Notes: generated by a model not told the origin, from the letters alone. A stretch of DNA of 64,000 nucleotides from Ignelater luminosus (GCA_011009095.1 VTPC01090705.1:90546-154545); one strand, 5' to 3'; shown: positions 33,786 to 46,760, counted from the first letter of the stretch. A program made the numbers and translations.

Positions 33786-34869
33786 TAAACTCTCAGAGAA
33801 TCTGAGTACTTAACAAGATTCCTCTAAACGCTGAGATACAGATTTTGAATTTATACAAAAATTGTTTGTAGAAATATTTTTTTTGTTGGTGTTAAATCTC
33901 TAGAAAGTATCAGTTGCATGTGTGTTTAAAGCTGCTTCAACTGACGAAGCCTTTCCCATCAACTGTTATTTCTGTTAAAGAAGTAAACTAACTTCTACAA
34001 CCCATCAGACTCTTCAAACTGGTCCTGTTATTTGGGCCTTTCAGTCTGTTTCACTATTGTGTCGTTGTATCGGTTGTTACCAACTTTCGGTTAGTTCGTC
34101 GAATGGACACACCGCTCATTCTAAAAACCCCCGAAGAACACCTGCTCAATGTTCGTAAGATCTTGATTCAATATTTCTGATATAGCTTTTGAGAGATCTG
34201 TTTGTTTTCTGGCATAGATAGAGGAGGTTAGCGTAAGTCCAATCTTTGGGTAACATTACTCTGAAACTGGTGATGACTATTGAAACTGACGCATATCCCT
34301 ACAATAATCAAAGATCAGTAAACCTTAACTCTTCTGAGCTGCACTCTGCAAAACCACCAAGAGTGAGATTTATTGATATTTGCGACTAATGAAATCTCGT
34401 TGGAGCTTCATTTTCATCTTCTCCTTGCAACAGTTTTGGGTTTCTTCACCTTCTTGGATTCTTATAAGTGCTTTTCTGTGTAAATATTCTTTCATCCAAG
34501 GTTTTCTTTTTTTTTTAGAAATAGGTACGTGGTAGTTAGTCTCGGTTCTTCCTTGCTGAAATCTACAACAAGTCTGGTGACACTACTGAGGAGTAAGGAT
34601 GGAGTTTGAAGCAAACGAAACCTAAAAGTTTCTACGGCGTGTTTTGTTTCCTCTTGTATGTAATATTAACGCTCGCATGTTATCAAAGATCATTTCTTGA
34701 GCATAGTCTGGATCTACTTGTGCAAACTTAGCGCTTTCGGAATTTCTGGTATATGTCCGCCATTTTGGATATCTTACTTTCGGTCGAGATTTTACTCTTC
34801 TTGGATTGAAATATCCCGAAAACGTTATTTACTCAGTTCCCTCTTGTGGAATAAAAATCTTCTATTGGA
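33786..34869. other. no feature recognised
   Basis: High-complexity intron between composite repeat F and the long-period array. No gene motif was seen. Confidence 0.35.
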
Positions 34870-37260
34870 AACAAGCTTTCACTTCAGTTCAGTTCAATTT
34901 GTCGAGGTTTTCGGAACATTTGGATTCTTATAGATCTCTTGGATGTTTGGATTAAGCTGATTAACCGTTTTGCGGTTCTAACAAAACTGCTGCCTGACTG
35001 TTGTGGGCCAAGCCATCTTTAGATAATTCAGTGGGACAGGACCGATCTGGGCTTGGGTAGAATTGGAAGTGACTCCTCAAAAGGCGAGAAACGATAAAGC
35101 AAAAAAAATTTTCTCAAAACCCGTAGGATAGTCAGTCTTCTCAACTTTCCCGTTTGATCTCGGTGTTTTGATTCAGCCGTTAGCAGGTACTTTGTTTTTA
35201 AAAAGCTTCCAGCATCAAACACAATGCGATGCTTAAATCTTGTTTCAGATTCCAACGACTTGAAAACACTAATCCGTAGCAGAAAGAAACAAACCTGCAC
35301 CTAAGTGATTTTTAAGTTAAATTTCTTAAGGCCCTTCAAAACAATTTGTCAAGGTGCTCAGATCATTTGAAATCTTTTCAATTGCTTGGATATTTGGATC
35401 GAGCTGATTAATGTTTTTGGGATTCTATCAAAATTATTACCTGACTATTGTTATCAATTATATTCCAGTCTAATAGGACCAGACTGGGCTTGTGCTAGAT
35501 TGTAGAGAGGTGACTTCTCGAGAATCGAGAAAAAAATAGAGAAACGCTGTAGAAGAGGGAGTCCTCGCTTGGTCTCAGAAGGTTGTTTCGCATGCTCATA
35601 GAATCATTAGTCATCCTCAGCGATTAGTTTTTATCTAAAAAACTTCCAATATTAAACACAATGTGATGCTTAAGTCTCGTTTCCAATCCCAACAATTTTG
35701 AAGCACTAACGCGTAGCAGAAAGTAAGAAATCTGAACATAAATGATTTCTAAGTAAAGCTTTAAGTTTCTTAAAGTCTTTCAGGTCAATTTTCTAAATTG
35801 CGTGGATCTTTGCATTAAGCTGATTAACCTTTTTAGAGTTCTGTGAAAATTGTTACCGATTGTTGTTATCAATTTTATTTGTCGGATAGGACCAGTCCAA
35901 ACTTGTACAAGACTTTATGGAGGCGACTCCTCAAGAAGCAAGAAAAAACTGTAGAAGAGGTGGCTCTTGCTTGATCTCACAGGGGTATCTCATAGAATCA
36001 TTTTTGTTGCGCAGGGGAACTTTTTTGAAACAAGAACTTTTTCTAGACCCTGTTGAGTCTTATTGATTTTCTGGATCAGTCTCTGTTTTTAAGGCACCTA
36101 TTAGCAGTTGATTTTTCTCTAAGAAGCTTCTAATATCAAACACAATGTAATACTTAAGTCTTGTTTCCGATTCCAACAATCTTGAAGCACTAACACTTAA
36201 CAGGAAATAAAAAATCTAGACATAAATGATTTCTAAGTAAAACCTTAGAATTTGTTTAGGCCTTCAAGGTGAATATGCAAAGATGTTCAGGTCATTTGAG
36301 AATTTTCTGAATTGCTTGGATTTTCGAATCAAACTGATTAATTTTTTTCGGATTCTATCAAGATTGTTAGCCATTAATTTAACTTCAGTCGGAGGATCAG
36401 ATTGGACTTGTGCAAGATTGTAGAGAGGCGACTCCCCATAGCGAGAAAAGATAGAGAGGATGTCTCAGAGGGGTATCCCATAGAGTCATTTTTCTGCAAC
36501 TTATCTAGAGGAAGTTTCCTAAAAGAAGAAGGCAACAGTTTCTTTCTTCTCTAAAAGGCTTCTAATATCATAAGTTAAGTTTCTTAAGACGTTTCAGGCC
36601 AATCTGTCAAGATGTCCAGGTTTTGTGGGTTTTCTTGGAACGCTTGCGTTATTAGATCAAGCTGACTGTTGTCGTCAATTTTATTTCAGTCGGATAGAAC
36701 CAGACTGAGCAAGATTGTAGGGAAGTGACTCCTCGAGAAGCGAGAAAAGATAGAGAAACGCTGTAGAAGTGAGGGCATTTGCTTGGTTCCAGAGAGATGT
36801 GCGATGGAATCATTTATCTGCAAGTTATCTAGAAGAACTTTCCTAAAACAAGAACGTTTTCCAGAGCCGTAGGGACAGTCAGTTTGCTATGTGTCACTGA
36901 GTTTTCTGAGTCGGTCTCTGTTTTTAAATCGCTCGTTAACATTTACATTTTGTTTAGAATGCTTCCAATATCAAACACACTTAAGTGTTGTTTTTGATTT
37001 CAACAATTTTGAAAGAGCAGCCTGTTGCAGAAAGCAACGAATATGCACAATAAAATAGCAAGTTTCTTGAGGCGTTAAGTTTTATTTCAAAAATTTTGAG
37101 GCATTAATACGTAACAGATCTGCACATGAAATGATTTTGAAATGAAACCTTGAGTTTCTTGAGGCGATTGGACATTTTCGAGGTGTTTCGAGGTTTTAGA
37201 GTCATTTGGGTTCTCAGGCTAATTTAGAGGTTGTATCAAAAATGATACCTGACTGTTGAG
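34870..37260. repeat. degenerate tandem array of about 410-510-bp units (five to six units)
   Basis: The phrase GCTGATTAACC recurs at about 34957, 35404, 35817 and 36327. A second phrase, GACCAGACTGGGCTTGTGC... GACTCCTCAAGAAGCGAGAAA, recurs at about 35041, 35478, 35889, 36396 and 36697. A third, CCAATATCAAACACAATGTGATGCTTAAGTC (in pieces), recurs in step. Steps of about 440, 410, 510 and 300 bp indicate indels between units; the last complete unit is shortened. There is no coding potential. The array lies about 1 kb beyond composite repeat F. Confidence 0.85.
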
Positions 37261-40124
37261 AGAAAGGTCGGTGAAAGGATGTGCAACTTGCCATAAGTGA
37301 TTAGACAATTCAATCAATTCAATCACACGAAGGTACTTTACAAAATTCTGCCATAGGCTCCTCTCGAACTTGTTTCCAGCTTTTAATATTTTCGTCTAGA
37401 TTGCTATTTACGTGACGCCCTTTATAGTGATTTTTACTTTTGCCGAGTTAGGCAGAATAACTGGAGACTGTCATTTCCAGTTTACTTCTTTATTTAGTCA
37501 AGAATAATTAGAAAAACGAAGCGTATAGCGGGAAGCTAAGAGATCAATGGTTGATTGCTTATGCAGGTCAAAAACAAACTTAAGTTTCAGGATCTTGAAC
37601 ATCCAAAAAGGGAATGCAAATCATGAAATCAGTCCAATACATAAAAATCTACGACTCGATAGTTGTGATTTCTTTCTTTCAATCGACAAATACCAGAATG
37701 TTTGATAGCAAAAGAGCAAATTTTGGGCATTGGCATTTTCGTTTTTTGGCAATGCAATATCCTCGATGGAGATTCGCTGTGGGAATGATATCGTTACGAA
37801 AATATTTAGGTCTTTTAAGGAAAAGGCGATTTTAGAACTTTTATCTGTTCGTTCCGATCTTGCTAAAAAAAACTTTCTGAAGAAAGGGGCCCTCCCTTCT
37901 CCAAAACTTCTGTGGGTTATTGTTTATCTCAAACTTCTCGTTCTTATTCATACCGAGAAAGATCTTATTTTGATTTACCATGGCGGATCGAGATTTTTTA
38001 AGCTTCATTTGTGATTTACCATCAGACACTGATTGTGAGCGACATCTTTTTGAAATGAACGAGCCACATTCTATGTAAATGTGTTAAAAGCGCTTTATTA
38101 AAATGAAATAGCTAATTAAGTCGAGTTGAAATCCTCTTTAGATAGAAGAAGAGTGGTAGAAAATTTCTGGGAACTCACTAAATGCTTCTGTTGTTGATTT
38201 CCTGAAGGAAACAGACGCGAGAACTTGGAAGAAAAATATCTTGGTAACATTAGATTTTTCGCAGTTTTAACAAAATCGTATGGCTTTTTCCCTTAGGATA
38301 TACTGAGACACCTTATCATGTTTAAGAGATTTCTTGGATCCTTTAAAAGATTCCAACATAGTACTAGCTATTTCCTACGCAGAAGATGCTTTGGTTTGTC
38401 ATGTAGGTCAAATCGGGTTTTAATTTGCTCTTATCAAATTGAATAAAGTTTCCGTCTGGATATTATTTTCATTTGTTAAGCTCGATTGAGTCTGCATATT
38501 TACAATAAATGGAAAAATGCTATGTAAATGATAAAAATTTTTGAATTAAAGTGTGATTTAAGAAGTTTTAAGAACATGACAGGTGCTTGAAGAGGAAATT
38601 CTTAGCTTGGACCTCTTTAATGCTAGTATATACGCAAATAGAAGCTGGTTGTCCACTCGTCCTTCTTAGCTCCAATGAGAGGCAGCTCGAAAAGTGTAAA
38701 AACCCTACCGAAAAACTATAAGATTTTTCTAATTAGAGCGAGAAAGATTTGATCTAGGATCTGCAGTAAATTATGCGACAAAACGGTACCTAAAGAAACA
38801 TTTTATGCAGATTTGCGTTTTCAAGTGTTCCCTATTGAATTCCTAATTTATTCATACGATTATTCCAAGTTATTTTATGCACATTTCGAAGGCCACATTC
38901 AAATTGCTTTGATAAGAAATACAACATCGTCTAGTACCAACAAAATTCTGCGAGAAAAGTTTGAAAACCTCATAGTATTCGTTAATTTTTTAGTAATAAT
39001 CCATCCATTTTCATGCATTTTGATCCAGAGAGATACGTAGCAACATAAAATATTTTTTTATTATGAAGGTAATAAATATAACAAATTAGTCCACACCTTA
39101 CTTGGTTTTTATCAGTATTAACATATCTCTGTTTTTTAAATTTAATTTGTTTTATAACCAAATACATAACAATAAACGAATAATTCTTCTTCATTATGCA
39201 CGTTCATGAATATTTAAGAAAAAAATATAAACTTCTCAAAAATATATTAAAATTTTAGCAAGTTTTTGCAATAAATAATTTGTATTATTAATAAAATTTG
39301 ACGCAACAACACCGGAAAACGGAAATATATTTCACTTTTTAACTCTTCCAGCTTATAACTAAATACAATAAAAAGATACTCAACTACAACAATAACACGG
39401 GTGTAAATAAATCCTAATTACGTCAAATTTAGGAATCTTCTAGGTAAAACTATAAATTAATAACAACAAATAATAAAAATCAGTCCTGTAATTTACATTT
39501 TATGCCCTAATGTTAAGCGGTTCGATCAAAAGTATTTTTATAGGTTAGAAAAAATGGGTTCTTTTTCACGATCCCATTTTAGAGTTTTAACAATAATAAA
39601 AGAGCAAATAAAACGAAAACAGATTGATCACAGTCTGGAAAAGAAAGAAAAAAAATATCCCTTGAGTTTTATACACACCTCAATGAAGTTATAAAAGTTT
39701 TACAACGGTCATAATTCGAAGTTCACATAAACATCAAAACAAATAAACCTGACGGGGTTGTTGCATTATTATTATTATTACTATTATTATCATCATCATC
39801 ACAATGGTTGTTGAGAATATTAAAATGTTTTGTGTTAAAAGGGTTCCGAATCCGTTGATGTGTAAAACGCATTTTCCCACAACGCGTGGCGAGAGCGAGC
39901 GCCTCTTCAAACAAAACTCAAAACCGCATTGTGTAAAGTAGGATGTGGTGGATAAAATGTGCACGATCTATAGCTAACAGAATACCTATTCGGCTAAAAT
40001 CATTTATTATTAGTTTATCTAACGTGTGTCGTGGTTTAACCATTGGTAGATTAAAGATAAGAGCTTGTATTTGTTGTGAAATACAGAGCCTACCAATAGT
40101 AATAGTGAATGATTCTGAACTTAC
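37261..40124. other. intronic sequence, no gene recognised
   Basis: AT-rich, especially 38.8-39.7 kb. A trinucleotide stretch (ATT/ATC type) lies at 39768-39802. Open frames of 60-94 codons have no motifs. Confidence 0.4.
39768..39802. repeat. microsatellite (ATT)n/(ATC)n
   Basis: Interrupted runs of ATT followed by ATC trinucleotides, about 330 bp downstream of the LIM2 exon donor. Confidence 0.85.
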
Positions 40125-40534
40125 CTAAACTAGCAGTCATACTCTCCAAATCCTTGGGTTTTCTTTTTCTGGGTCTCCCTTTTTGTCTCGGCGTGGGTGC
40201 CCCGTTGAAGAAAGGAACTTTACCGGAAGCTTCAATTGGTGTGGGTGGCGGTAACGGCGTGCAGGGATGAAATTCGGGACTTGGGAACGGCGAAGGATAG
40301 TGCATCGGGCCTGGATACATGCCCGGTGGTGGTTCCGATAGGGACATTTCGAAATGTAATCTACAAAGGACGGCACCGTCTCGCATGCCGAAGTGATCGC
40401 CCTTGGTTAGAGGTGAATTGCAGACGGCACACGAGAAACAATGGACATGGAAGACCAGTTCTCGTGCTCTCATTACCAACTCGGAAGAAAGGATCGTTGC
40501 TTGACAACGAGCGCAACGCTTCATGCCAAATAAC
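40125..40534 (-). CDS. ap: apterous/LHX2-9-type LIM-homeobox gene, exon with LIM domain 2 and linker
   Basis: This internal coding exon belongs to a LIM-homeodomain transcription factor, which acts in the nucleus and binds the cofactor LDB/Chip through its LIM domains. On the minus strand it opens after a polypyrimidine tract and CAG acceptor (537-535) and reads LFG-MKRCARCQ, the classic LIM1-LIM2 junction. All eight zinc ligands of LIM2 are visible: CARC, then HVHC-FSC-AVC (H-x2-C-x2-C-x2-C), then CRLH. A proline-rich linker (PPPGMYPGPM) follows, then a basic AT-hook-like stretch (KGRPRKRKPKDLE) typical of apterous/LHX2/LHX9. The exon ends at a consensus GTAAGT donor. It starts by completing one codon and ends with one base of the next, so it is phase 1 at the 3' end, matching the 2-base start of the exon at 13311. 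The ATG at 524 is internal, not a start codon. In insects, apterous specifies dorsal wing identity and some neurons and muscles; that is family knowledge. The LIM1 exon was not found in the window. Confidence 0.95.
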
Positions 40535-41469
40535 CTGAAAAGAAAGTAAAAGAATTAAAATTGAGAATCAAAGAGAATTTTCTTAAAAGAATTTTATTCA
40601 AAATTAAGGAAACAATTTTTTCCGTGGGTATATTACAACGAGAGTGTGCTGGAATAAAAATAAAAGTTAACCATCCAAGTATTCTTAGATCACGTGAGAT
40701 ATACAGGCTGAAGTATAATTCGGTCGAGTGCTGCCCACATTTCACACCGTGTGATTTTGAACAATCAGGAAGGTTGTGATCGAGCCTGACATGCTAATAC
40801 ATGTATTACTATGAGAACTTTATATAAATACATGTGGGGTACGTGATTATAACAATGTTATTAGGGTGTAGTTCAACAGAGATGTATTCAGGTTTTTCAA
40901 ACTTCCACTATGCCCATTAAAGTTGTAGCAGAAGAAGGTTGAAAACATTAAACGAAAGATTAGAAAAATGAATCCTGTAGATGGCAAGTGTTTTTGTAAT
41001 TTGTGTTTGAATAGAAATCGAATAATTCTTAAAAAAATGTAAATGCGGTTCTGTTATAAAAGTAACCTATAAACAGAAAGAGGGAATAACAGTGAAACCC
41101 CCTATTGAGCTGAATAGGGTTTCAACATGTAACATATGCTTGACTACGCGCATTAGGTGGTTTAACCCTCTGAACTCTATGTTTGAGGAGCACAAGTTCC
41201 GCATTATATAAATCAACTAACTTCAAATAATCCACTTGTGTGCTTTTTGCATTGATCTCATAAGTAGATGTAATACTACACGCTTTAATTTCAACAAAGC
41301 AAATTTATTCGGAGTTCGTTATTTCTTCATTTTTCTGAAGACAAAAGGACTTGTATAATATTGGCTGGTTTTGAAAGAAAGTCTACACTTTTTAAACAGT
41401 CCTGTTAATCCTCATAATTCAAGCTTCTCCTATTAATTCAGCAACTTTATTGCCTGCAATTAACCTTAA
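40535..41469. other. no feature recognised
   Basis: Intron just upstream of the LIM2 exon. It shows a polypyrimidine tract and acceptor at its edge and nothing else recognised. Confidence 0.4.
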
Positions 41470-44157
41470 TTTTTGCAAGAAGTTTCAAACTCGTCTGATT
41501 CCTTGGAAATTAAATCGATACAAGTAATCAAGATTAGATTAATTACAAGTTAATTAATTAGAGATCCCAGTTTTCTCAACTATTTCCTAATTAATTAAGG
41601 ACTTCTAAATTTAACTTAACTAAAAGTTAACTTAAATAAAAATTCTGATTTTGATCCTTTGCGGACGGTTTTCTATGTAGCAATCAACTGTTTGGCACCA
41701 CAGATTTTTTAATTTATATAATATAATTTAAACGTTATTCTAATTAGCAGAGAATTCTCAAATTCTACCTTGGTGTCATGGTTACAGAATTAATAAACTA
41801 AAAAGTGCGGCTAATGCATTAGATACAAAATTCTCTCGTGATACTACAATCGAGCTTTGTAGTCAAGTAGAAAGTCCGTTATCATACTAGAAAAGTTATT
41901 ATTTAATCAATTAAATAAACTCCTAATTAAAGCTCAGTTACACCAACTGATTAAAATTGAAATAATTAAGAGAGTAATTAATTATTTAAAGATTTTCAAA
42001 TATTTCTGTCGTCACGGAAATCAAGATTTGTGATTAATATGATTTGACATTCTAGATGTAATCGATTTCGTATGCAATGCTGAGTTGGATTCTATATTAG
42101 AAAGACTTGCCTGTCTAATTGAAATCAATTAGACTCGTAATTAAGAATTTGCCCTAAATGCCTAGAATTAGGCACATAAGAGTTTTGATATTATTTCTTT
42201 TAGAGATTTTCAGGACATAACTAGATTATTTAATCAATTACACTCCTAATTAAAGCTTGATTACACCAATTAATTAGAATTCAGTTAAATATTGAAGCTA
42301 ATAATTTCGATTTTTTTTACAGGTTGACTTCTGCACCGCCATGTAGCCTTAAATATCTGGGTAAGTCCCAAACTATTTTCTAATTAGAAGATTTTCGAAT
42401 TTTAATAAAATGTCACGGTCGCTGAAATTGTTGTTATTGCGGCTAAAATGATTAGATACTAAATTCTTTCTAGATGTAATCGACTTCGTATTCTATATTA
42501 TACAGTCTTATTTATTGGATTGAAAGCAATTCAACACGTAATTAAAAGATTACACTTTATTAATTGGCTTGAATTAGGCAAGTTAAATGAAGATTCTAAT
42601 TTTAGTTTAGTTTAGAAGGAAATTTTCTCGACACTGTAATAATCGTCTTAAACCATAGGTTCTTATATTATCAAATTCAATTAATAACTATTTTCTAATT
42701 AATTACAAATTCTCAAATTTTCCTAAAGTATTGTGATCGTGGAATTAACAAATTTGAAATGTGAGGTTGATTTAATTCAATACAAAGCTCTTTTAGGTAC
42801 AATTGGCCAATTAAGGCAATTAATACACTCCTAATTTTAAAAAACCGCCATATTTTACTAAAATATCACGTTCCTGAAAATTAAAATTTGTGTCTAACGG
42901 GATTTGACACAAAATCTCTTTAAAATGTAATCGGTTTCTTATATAATACAGAGTTAAATCTTGAAGATTCTGATTCTAATTTCTTTGGAGGTTGGTCTTC
43001 CCGACATTAAAATCATCTGGCTTTATAAATTTTCGTAATATGAAATGCAATTAAGTTTCTTTTAATTAATTAGAAATTTTCAAATTTTACTTTAGTATTG
43101 TAGTCGTGTAACCAATAATAAACTTGAAATGTAAAGTCACTGTAATTCGATACAAAGCATGCTCATTACGCAATCGAGTTTATTAGTAAAGAACATATTA
43201 AGAAGTTAATCCTATTCGTGTAATCAATTAAACGCACTTTTAACTAAAGCTTGATTACACCGATTGATCAGAATTAAGTTAATCGAAGTTAATAATTTTA
43301 ATTATCTTACGGCTTAGCTTCTATAGCATCAGAATTGTTCTTCTACACTACCATAAGGTTTTGTAGTATCTAATATAATTGAACAAGTTTTCTAATTAAT
43401 TAAATATTTTAAAATTGCACTAAATGATTGTAGTCACGAAAACTATAATTTTACAAATCATCGAGCTTCGATACAAAATTCTTTCTAAGGCTTAATCAGT
43501 TTCTTATGTAGTGAAAGGTTGAATTCTACATCAAAAAGGCTTGTCTAATTGAAAGCAGTTGTAGACATATAATTGAAAATTACCCTAATTTTCTAAACTT
43601 AGGCAGTTAAATGAAGATTATAATTTTAATTTCTTTGTAGTAGGATTTTCTCAAAATTGTAACAGTCGTCTCGTCCTAGGAACTTTCGTAATACTAAATT
43701 CAATTAAAGACTCTTTCCTAATTAATTAGAAATCTTCACACTTTACTATAATATCGTGGTCATAGAACTAATAAACTTGAAATGTGAAATTAATGGAATT
43801 CGATACAAAAGTTCGTTCGTGGTACAATCAATCTTTTTCGTCGAGCAAGGAACTTGATAAATATTAAAAGGTTAATCTTATCTAAGTATTTAATTAGATT
43901 CACTCCTAATTAAAGTTTGACTACACAAATTGGTTAGATCTAGGTTAATTGAAGACAGTAATTTTAATTTTCTTAACCTTGTACTGTAGTATCTACTGCA
44001 CTTACAAAATGTTTTCTAATTAATCATTTTCAGATTTTACTAAAATATCCTGATCACAAAAATTAAGTTTTGTAATTAACATGATTGTCAGTGAGATTCT
44101 TTCTAGATGTAATCGGTTTCTTATACTTGTAACGTAAAGTTGGATTCCACATTACAG

Positions 44158-44488
44158 TCCTGCACTGGGGGCAAACATGACGCGAGCCGAAAAAATTCTG
44201 ATATCTTCTTGATCGATCCGACAGGCCCAAGAGGCCAGAACAGCACGAGAGGCACAAACGGTCTGAAAAGTTTAAAAAGCCCGACAGACCGGTACGGTCC
44301 GATAGGCTCGAAAGGTCCAAACGGTCCGATCGGCCGTTTCAGACCCGAGAAGTCCAAAAATCTCGACAGACCCTTATGGCATGACAGACAACAGAGGTCC
44401 GACAGGTTCTAGATAGATTTCTAAACTGAATCCCGGCCCTACCCAAACCCGAGCTTTGCTCCACGCCGCGTAAATGTCCGACTAGAAA
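44158..44488 (-). mobile_element. composite GC-rich repeat, copy G, with 9-bp flanking direct repeats
   Basis: This minus-oriented copy of 331 bp is inserted in the AT-rich array. ACATTACAG is present immediately left (44149-44157) and right (44489-44497). Joining the flanks restores an array unit similar to the neighbour at 43.51 kb. The left end starts TCCTGCACTGGGGGCAAAC, then GCGAGCCGAAAAAATTCTG and ATATCTTCTTGATCGATCCG, matching the tail of copies A and B. The right end carries the head phrases AACTGAATCCCGGCC and CCCAAACCCGAGCTTTG and stops at CGACTAGAAA, about 15 bp short of the CAGCTCGTGCAGG terminus seen elsewhere. Confidence 0.8.
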
Positions 44489-45004
44489 ACATTACAGAAA
44501 GTTGCTTAATTGAAAGCATCAATTAGACATGTAATTTGAAAAGTTACACTAACTAACTAGAATTCAGTAAGTTTTTAATTTAATTTCTTTGAAGGTTGGT
44601 TTTCTCGACATTATAATAATGCCTTTACACCACAGACTATTTCAATAATGAATGCAATTAAGAACTGTTTTCTAATTAATTAAGAATTTTCAAATTTCAC
44701 TTTAGTATAGTAGTCAAGAAATTAACAATCTTGCAATGTAATTTGATATAAGATTCTCTCGTAGAATAGTTAGTCGAGTAAGGAGCTAAAACACATTTCA
44801 ATTGAAACTTAATTACACTAATTCATTAAGATTTGAGTAATTTGAAGACAGTCACTCTAATCTTCTTGCCGCCTGGTTTCTGTAGCATTAGAAATTATTA
44901 ATTAATAAGTAGTGTAATTAAAAAAAGATTTTCTGATTAATTAAAACTTTCTTAATTTTACTAAAATTACACAAAATTTTGCTTGAGGTGTAATCGGCTT
45001 CCTA

Positions 45005-45505
45005 GGGTAACGTAAAAGCCTGCACAGGCTAGGTTTCTTAGTCGAGCCTTAGTTTAAAAAATCTATCGGCCTGTCGTGCCGTTTTGGTCTCTCAGGCTTA
45101 TCTGATCAGCTGGGCTTCTCAGGTCGATCAGGCTCTTCGGGCCGTTATATTTGTAGTTATTCGAAGCGGACGATTTTGCATTGAACAGGACCTAAATTGA
45201 ACTCGACTACTAATCTATCCGAAGAAAATGGTCGGCTTTTGAAGATCAACCAGTTGCAGGTTTTTTATCGTTTTCGTGCTTTTCTTGACCGCACCGGAGA
45301 ATTGTCGTAACGAGACTCGGACAGGAGTAATTTTCGTACTGGACGGGAAGGATTTCTTTGCGGCCCGGCTCAAAGCTCGCGTTTAGGTCAGGTCGGACCT
45401 CAGTTGGAAAATCTGTCAGGCTTACGTACGTCGGGATAATCGTTCATTCCTGTGGGCTTCGGTCCTGTCGGGCTGTTTATTTCGGTCCGCGTCAGGTTTA
45501 TCCCC
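45005..45505 (+). repeat. composite GC-rich dispersed repeat, copy H
   Basis: A plus-oriented insertion in the AT-rich array. The head lies at about 45021 (GCCTGCACAGGCTAGGTTTC, AGTTTAAAAAATCTATCGG), followed by short CGGGC units. A worn CGTACTGA-type module (45.17-45.35 kb) and a second head follow (GCGGCCCGGCTCAAAGCTCG at about 45360). It ends near 45.5 kb, where array sequence (AATTAGATAAATTAGTAATTGA) resumes. Confidence 0.75.
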
Positions 45506-46760
45506 AATTAGATAAATTAGTAATTGAATGGAAACATTTCATTGATTGGAATTAAGTAAATGCACATTCTAATTTTAGTTTCTTTGAGATTTCACTTTTT
45601 TGATTTGCATCAAGGACTTTCATAATATAGGCTGCAATTACTAGATGGTTTTTTAATTAATTAAATTTTTTAAGATCTTACTAAAATTACACAAAATTTT
45701 CTTTGATTATTGTCTTGATGTAATTCAGAAATTAACTTCTGCATTAAAAAGAATTGTATGAGCGAAATTACACAAACTAATAATTCAGATAATACTAATC
45801 GATTACAGTTAAGATTAACTGATAATTCTAATTTTAATTCCTTTGAGATCTGTCTTTCTCAATCTTGTAATTATCATGATATAAAATGCAATTAAAGAAT
45901 TTTCTCTAATTAATTAAAGATTTCCTTTTATTGAAATGACACAAAATCTTCTTTGAGATGTACTCGGTTTCTTAATTATTGCAGAATTCAATTTTCTATT
46001 AAAAAGACTTGCCCGATTGAAAGAAATTATAGATAAATTAGTAATAGAAAAGTAGCGCTAATTGTATTAGAATTGAGTTATCTGGAAATTCTGAGTTTAA
46101 TTTCTTTAGAGAATTTCTCAGTCCTATCATAACGATTTGGACTAAAATCGTTCATAATTAGAATGCAATTAAAAATAATTTAATTAAAGATTTTCTGTTA
46201 TTGAAATAAGACAAAATTTTCTTTGCGATGTGATCGGCTTCTTGACTATTGCAGAGTTCAATTTTGCATTAAAAAGACTTATCGGACTGAAAGCAATTAT
46301 AGATAAATTAGTTACTGAAAATTGGTTAGAATTGAATTAACTAGAAATTTTTGATTTTAATTTCTTTCGAGTTTGGATTTCTCAATCCTGTCATAACGAC
46401 TTGAACTAAAATCGTTCTTAATTAGAATGCAATTGGAAAATTGTTGTCTAATTAATTAAAGATTTTCCTTTACTGAAATAACACACAATTCTCTTTAAGA
46501 TGTGATCGACTTCTTAATGTAATGCAGAGATCAATTCTCGATTTAAAAAGTTGTCGCAATAAAAACTAGATAAATTAGTATAATTGAAAGGTAATGCTAA
46601 TTGATTAGAATTAAATAAACTGGAAATTTTAATTTTACTTTCTTTGGCGTCTGACTTCCTCAACGTTGTAATAATCGATTTTCACACACACACAGACTTT
46701 GGTAATACGCAATGCAGTTAGAAACATTCTTCCAATCAAGAATGACATTATTCTAATTAA

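Larger units (their letters stand above)
13312..40124 (-). other. ap: apterous intron between the LIM2 and homeodomain exons (26.8 kb)
   Basis: The intron is defined by the GTAAGT donor at 40124 and the TTGCAG acceptor ending at 13312, with matching phase 1. It holds several composite GC-rich repeats, two tandem arrays, a TIR element and an R1-like retroelement, listed separately. No further coding exon of the gene was recognised in it. Small alternative exons cannot be excluded by eye. Confidence 0.85.
41470..46760. repeat. AT-rich tandem array with alternating units, about 5.3 kb
   Basis: Anchor phrases recur with drift. TTTTCTAATTAATTAAAGATTTTC (variants) occurs after ATGCAATTAA at about 42683, 43040, 43690, 44650, 45885, 46162 and 46423. 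GATGTAATCGGTTTCTTA occurs at about 42054, 42471, 42923, 43490 and 44105. ACTCCTAATTAAAGCTTGATTACA occurs at about 41909, 42244, 43228 and 43905. Steps are near 270-360 bp or about twice that, so two unit types alternate in the left two thirds, while the right third has simple units of 260-290 bp. Two composite GC-rich repeats interrupt it (44158-44488 and about 45.0-45.5 kb). There is no coding potential. Confidence 0.85.
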
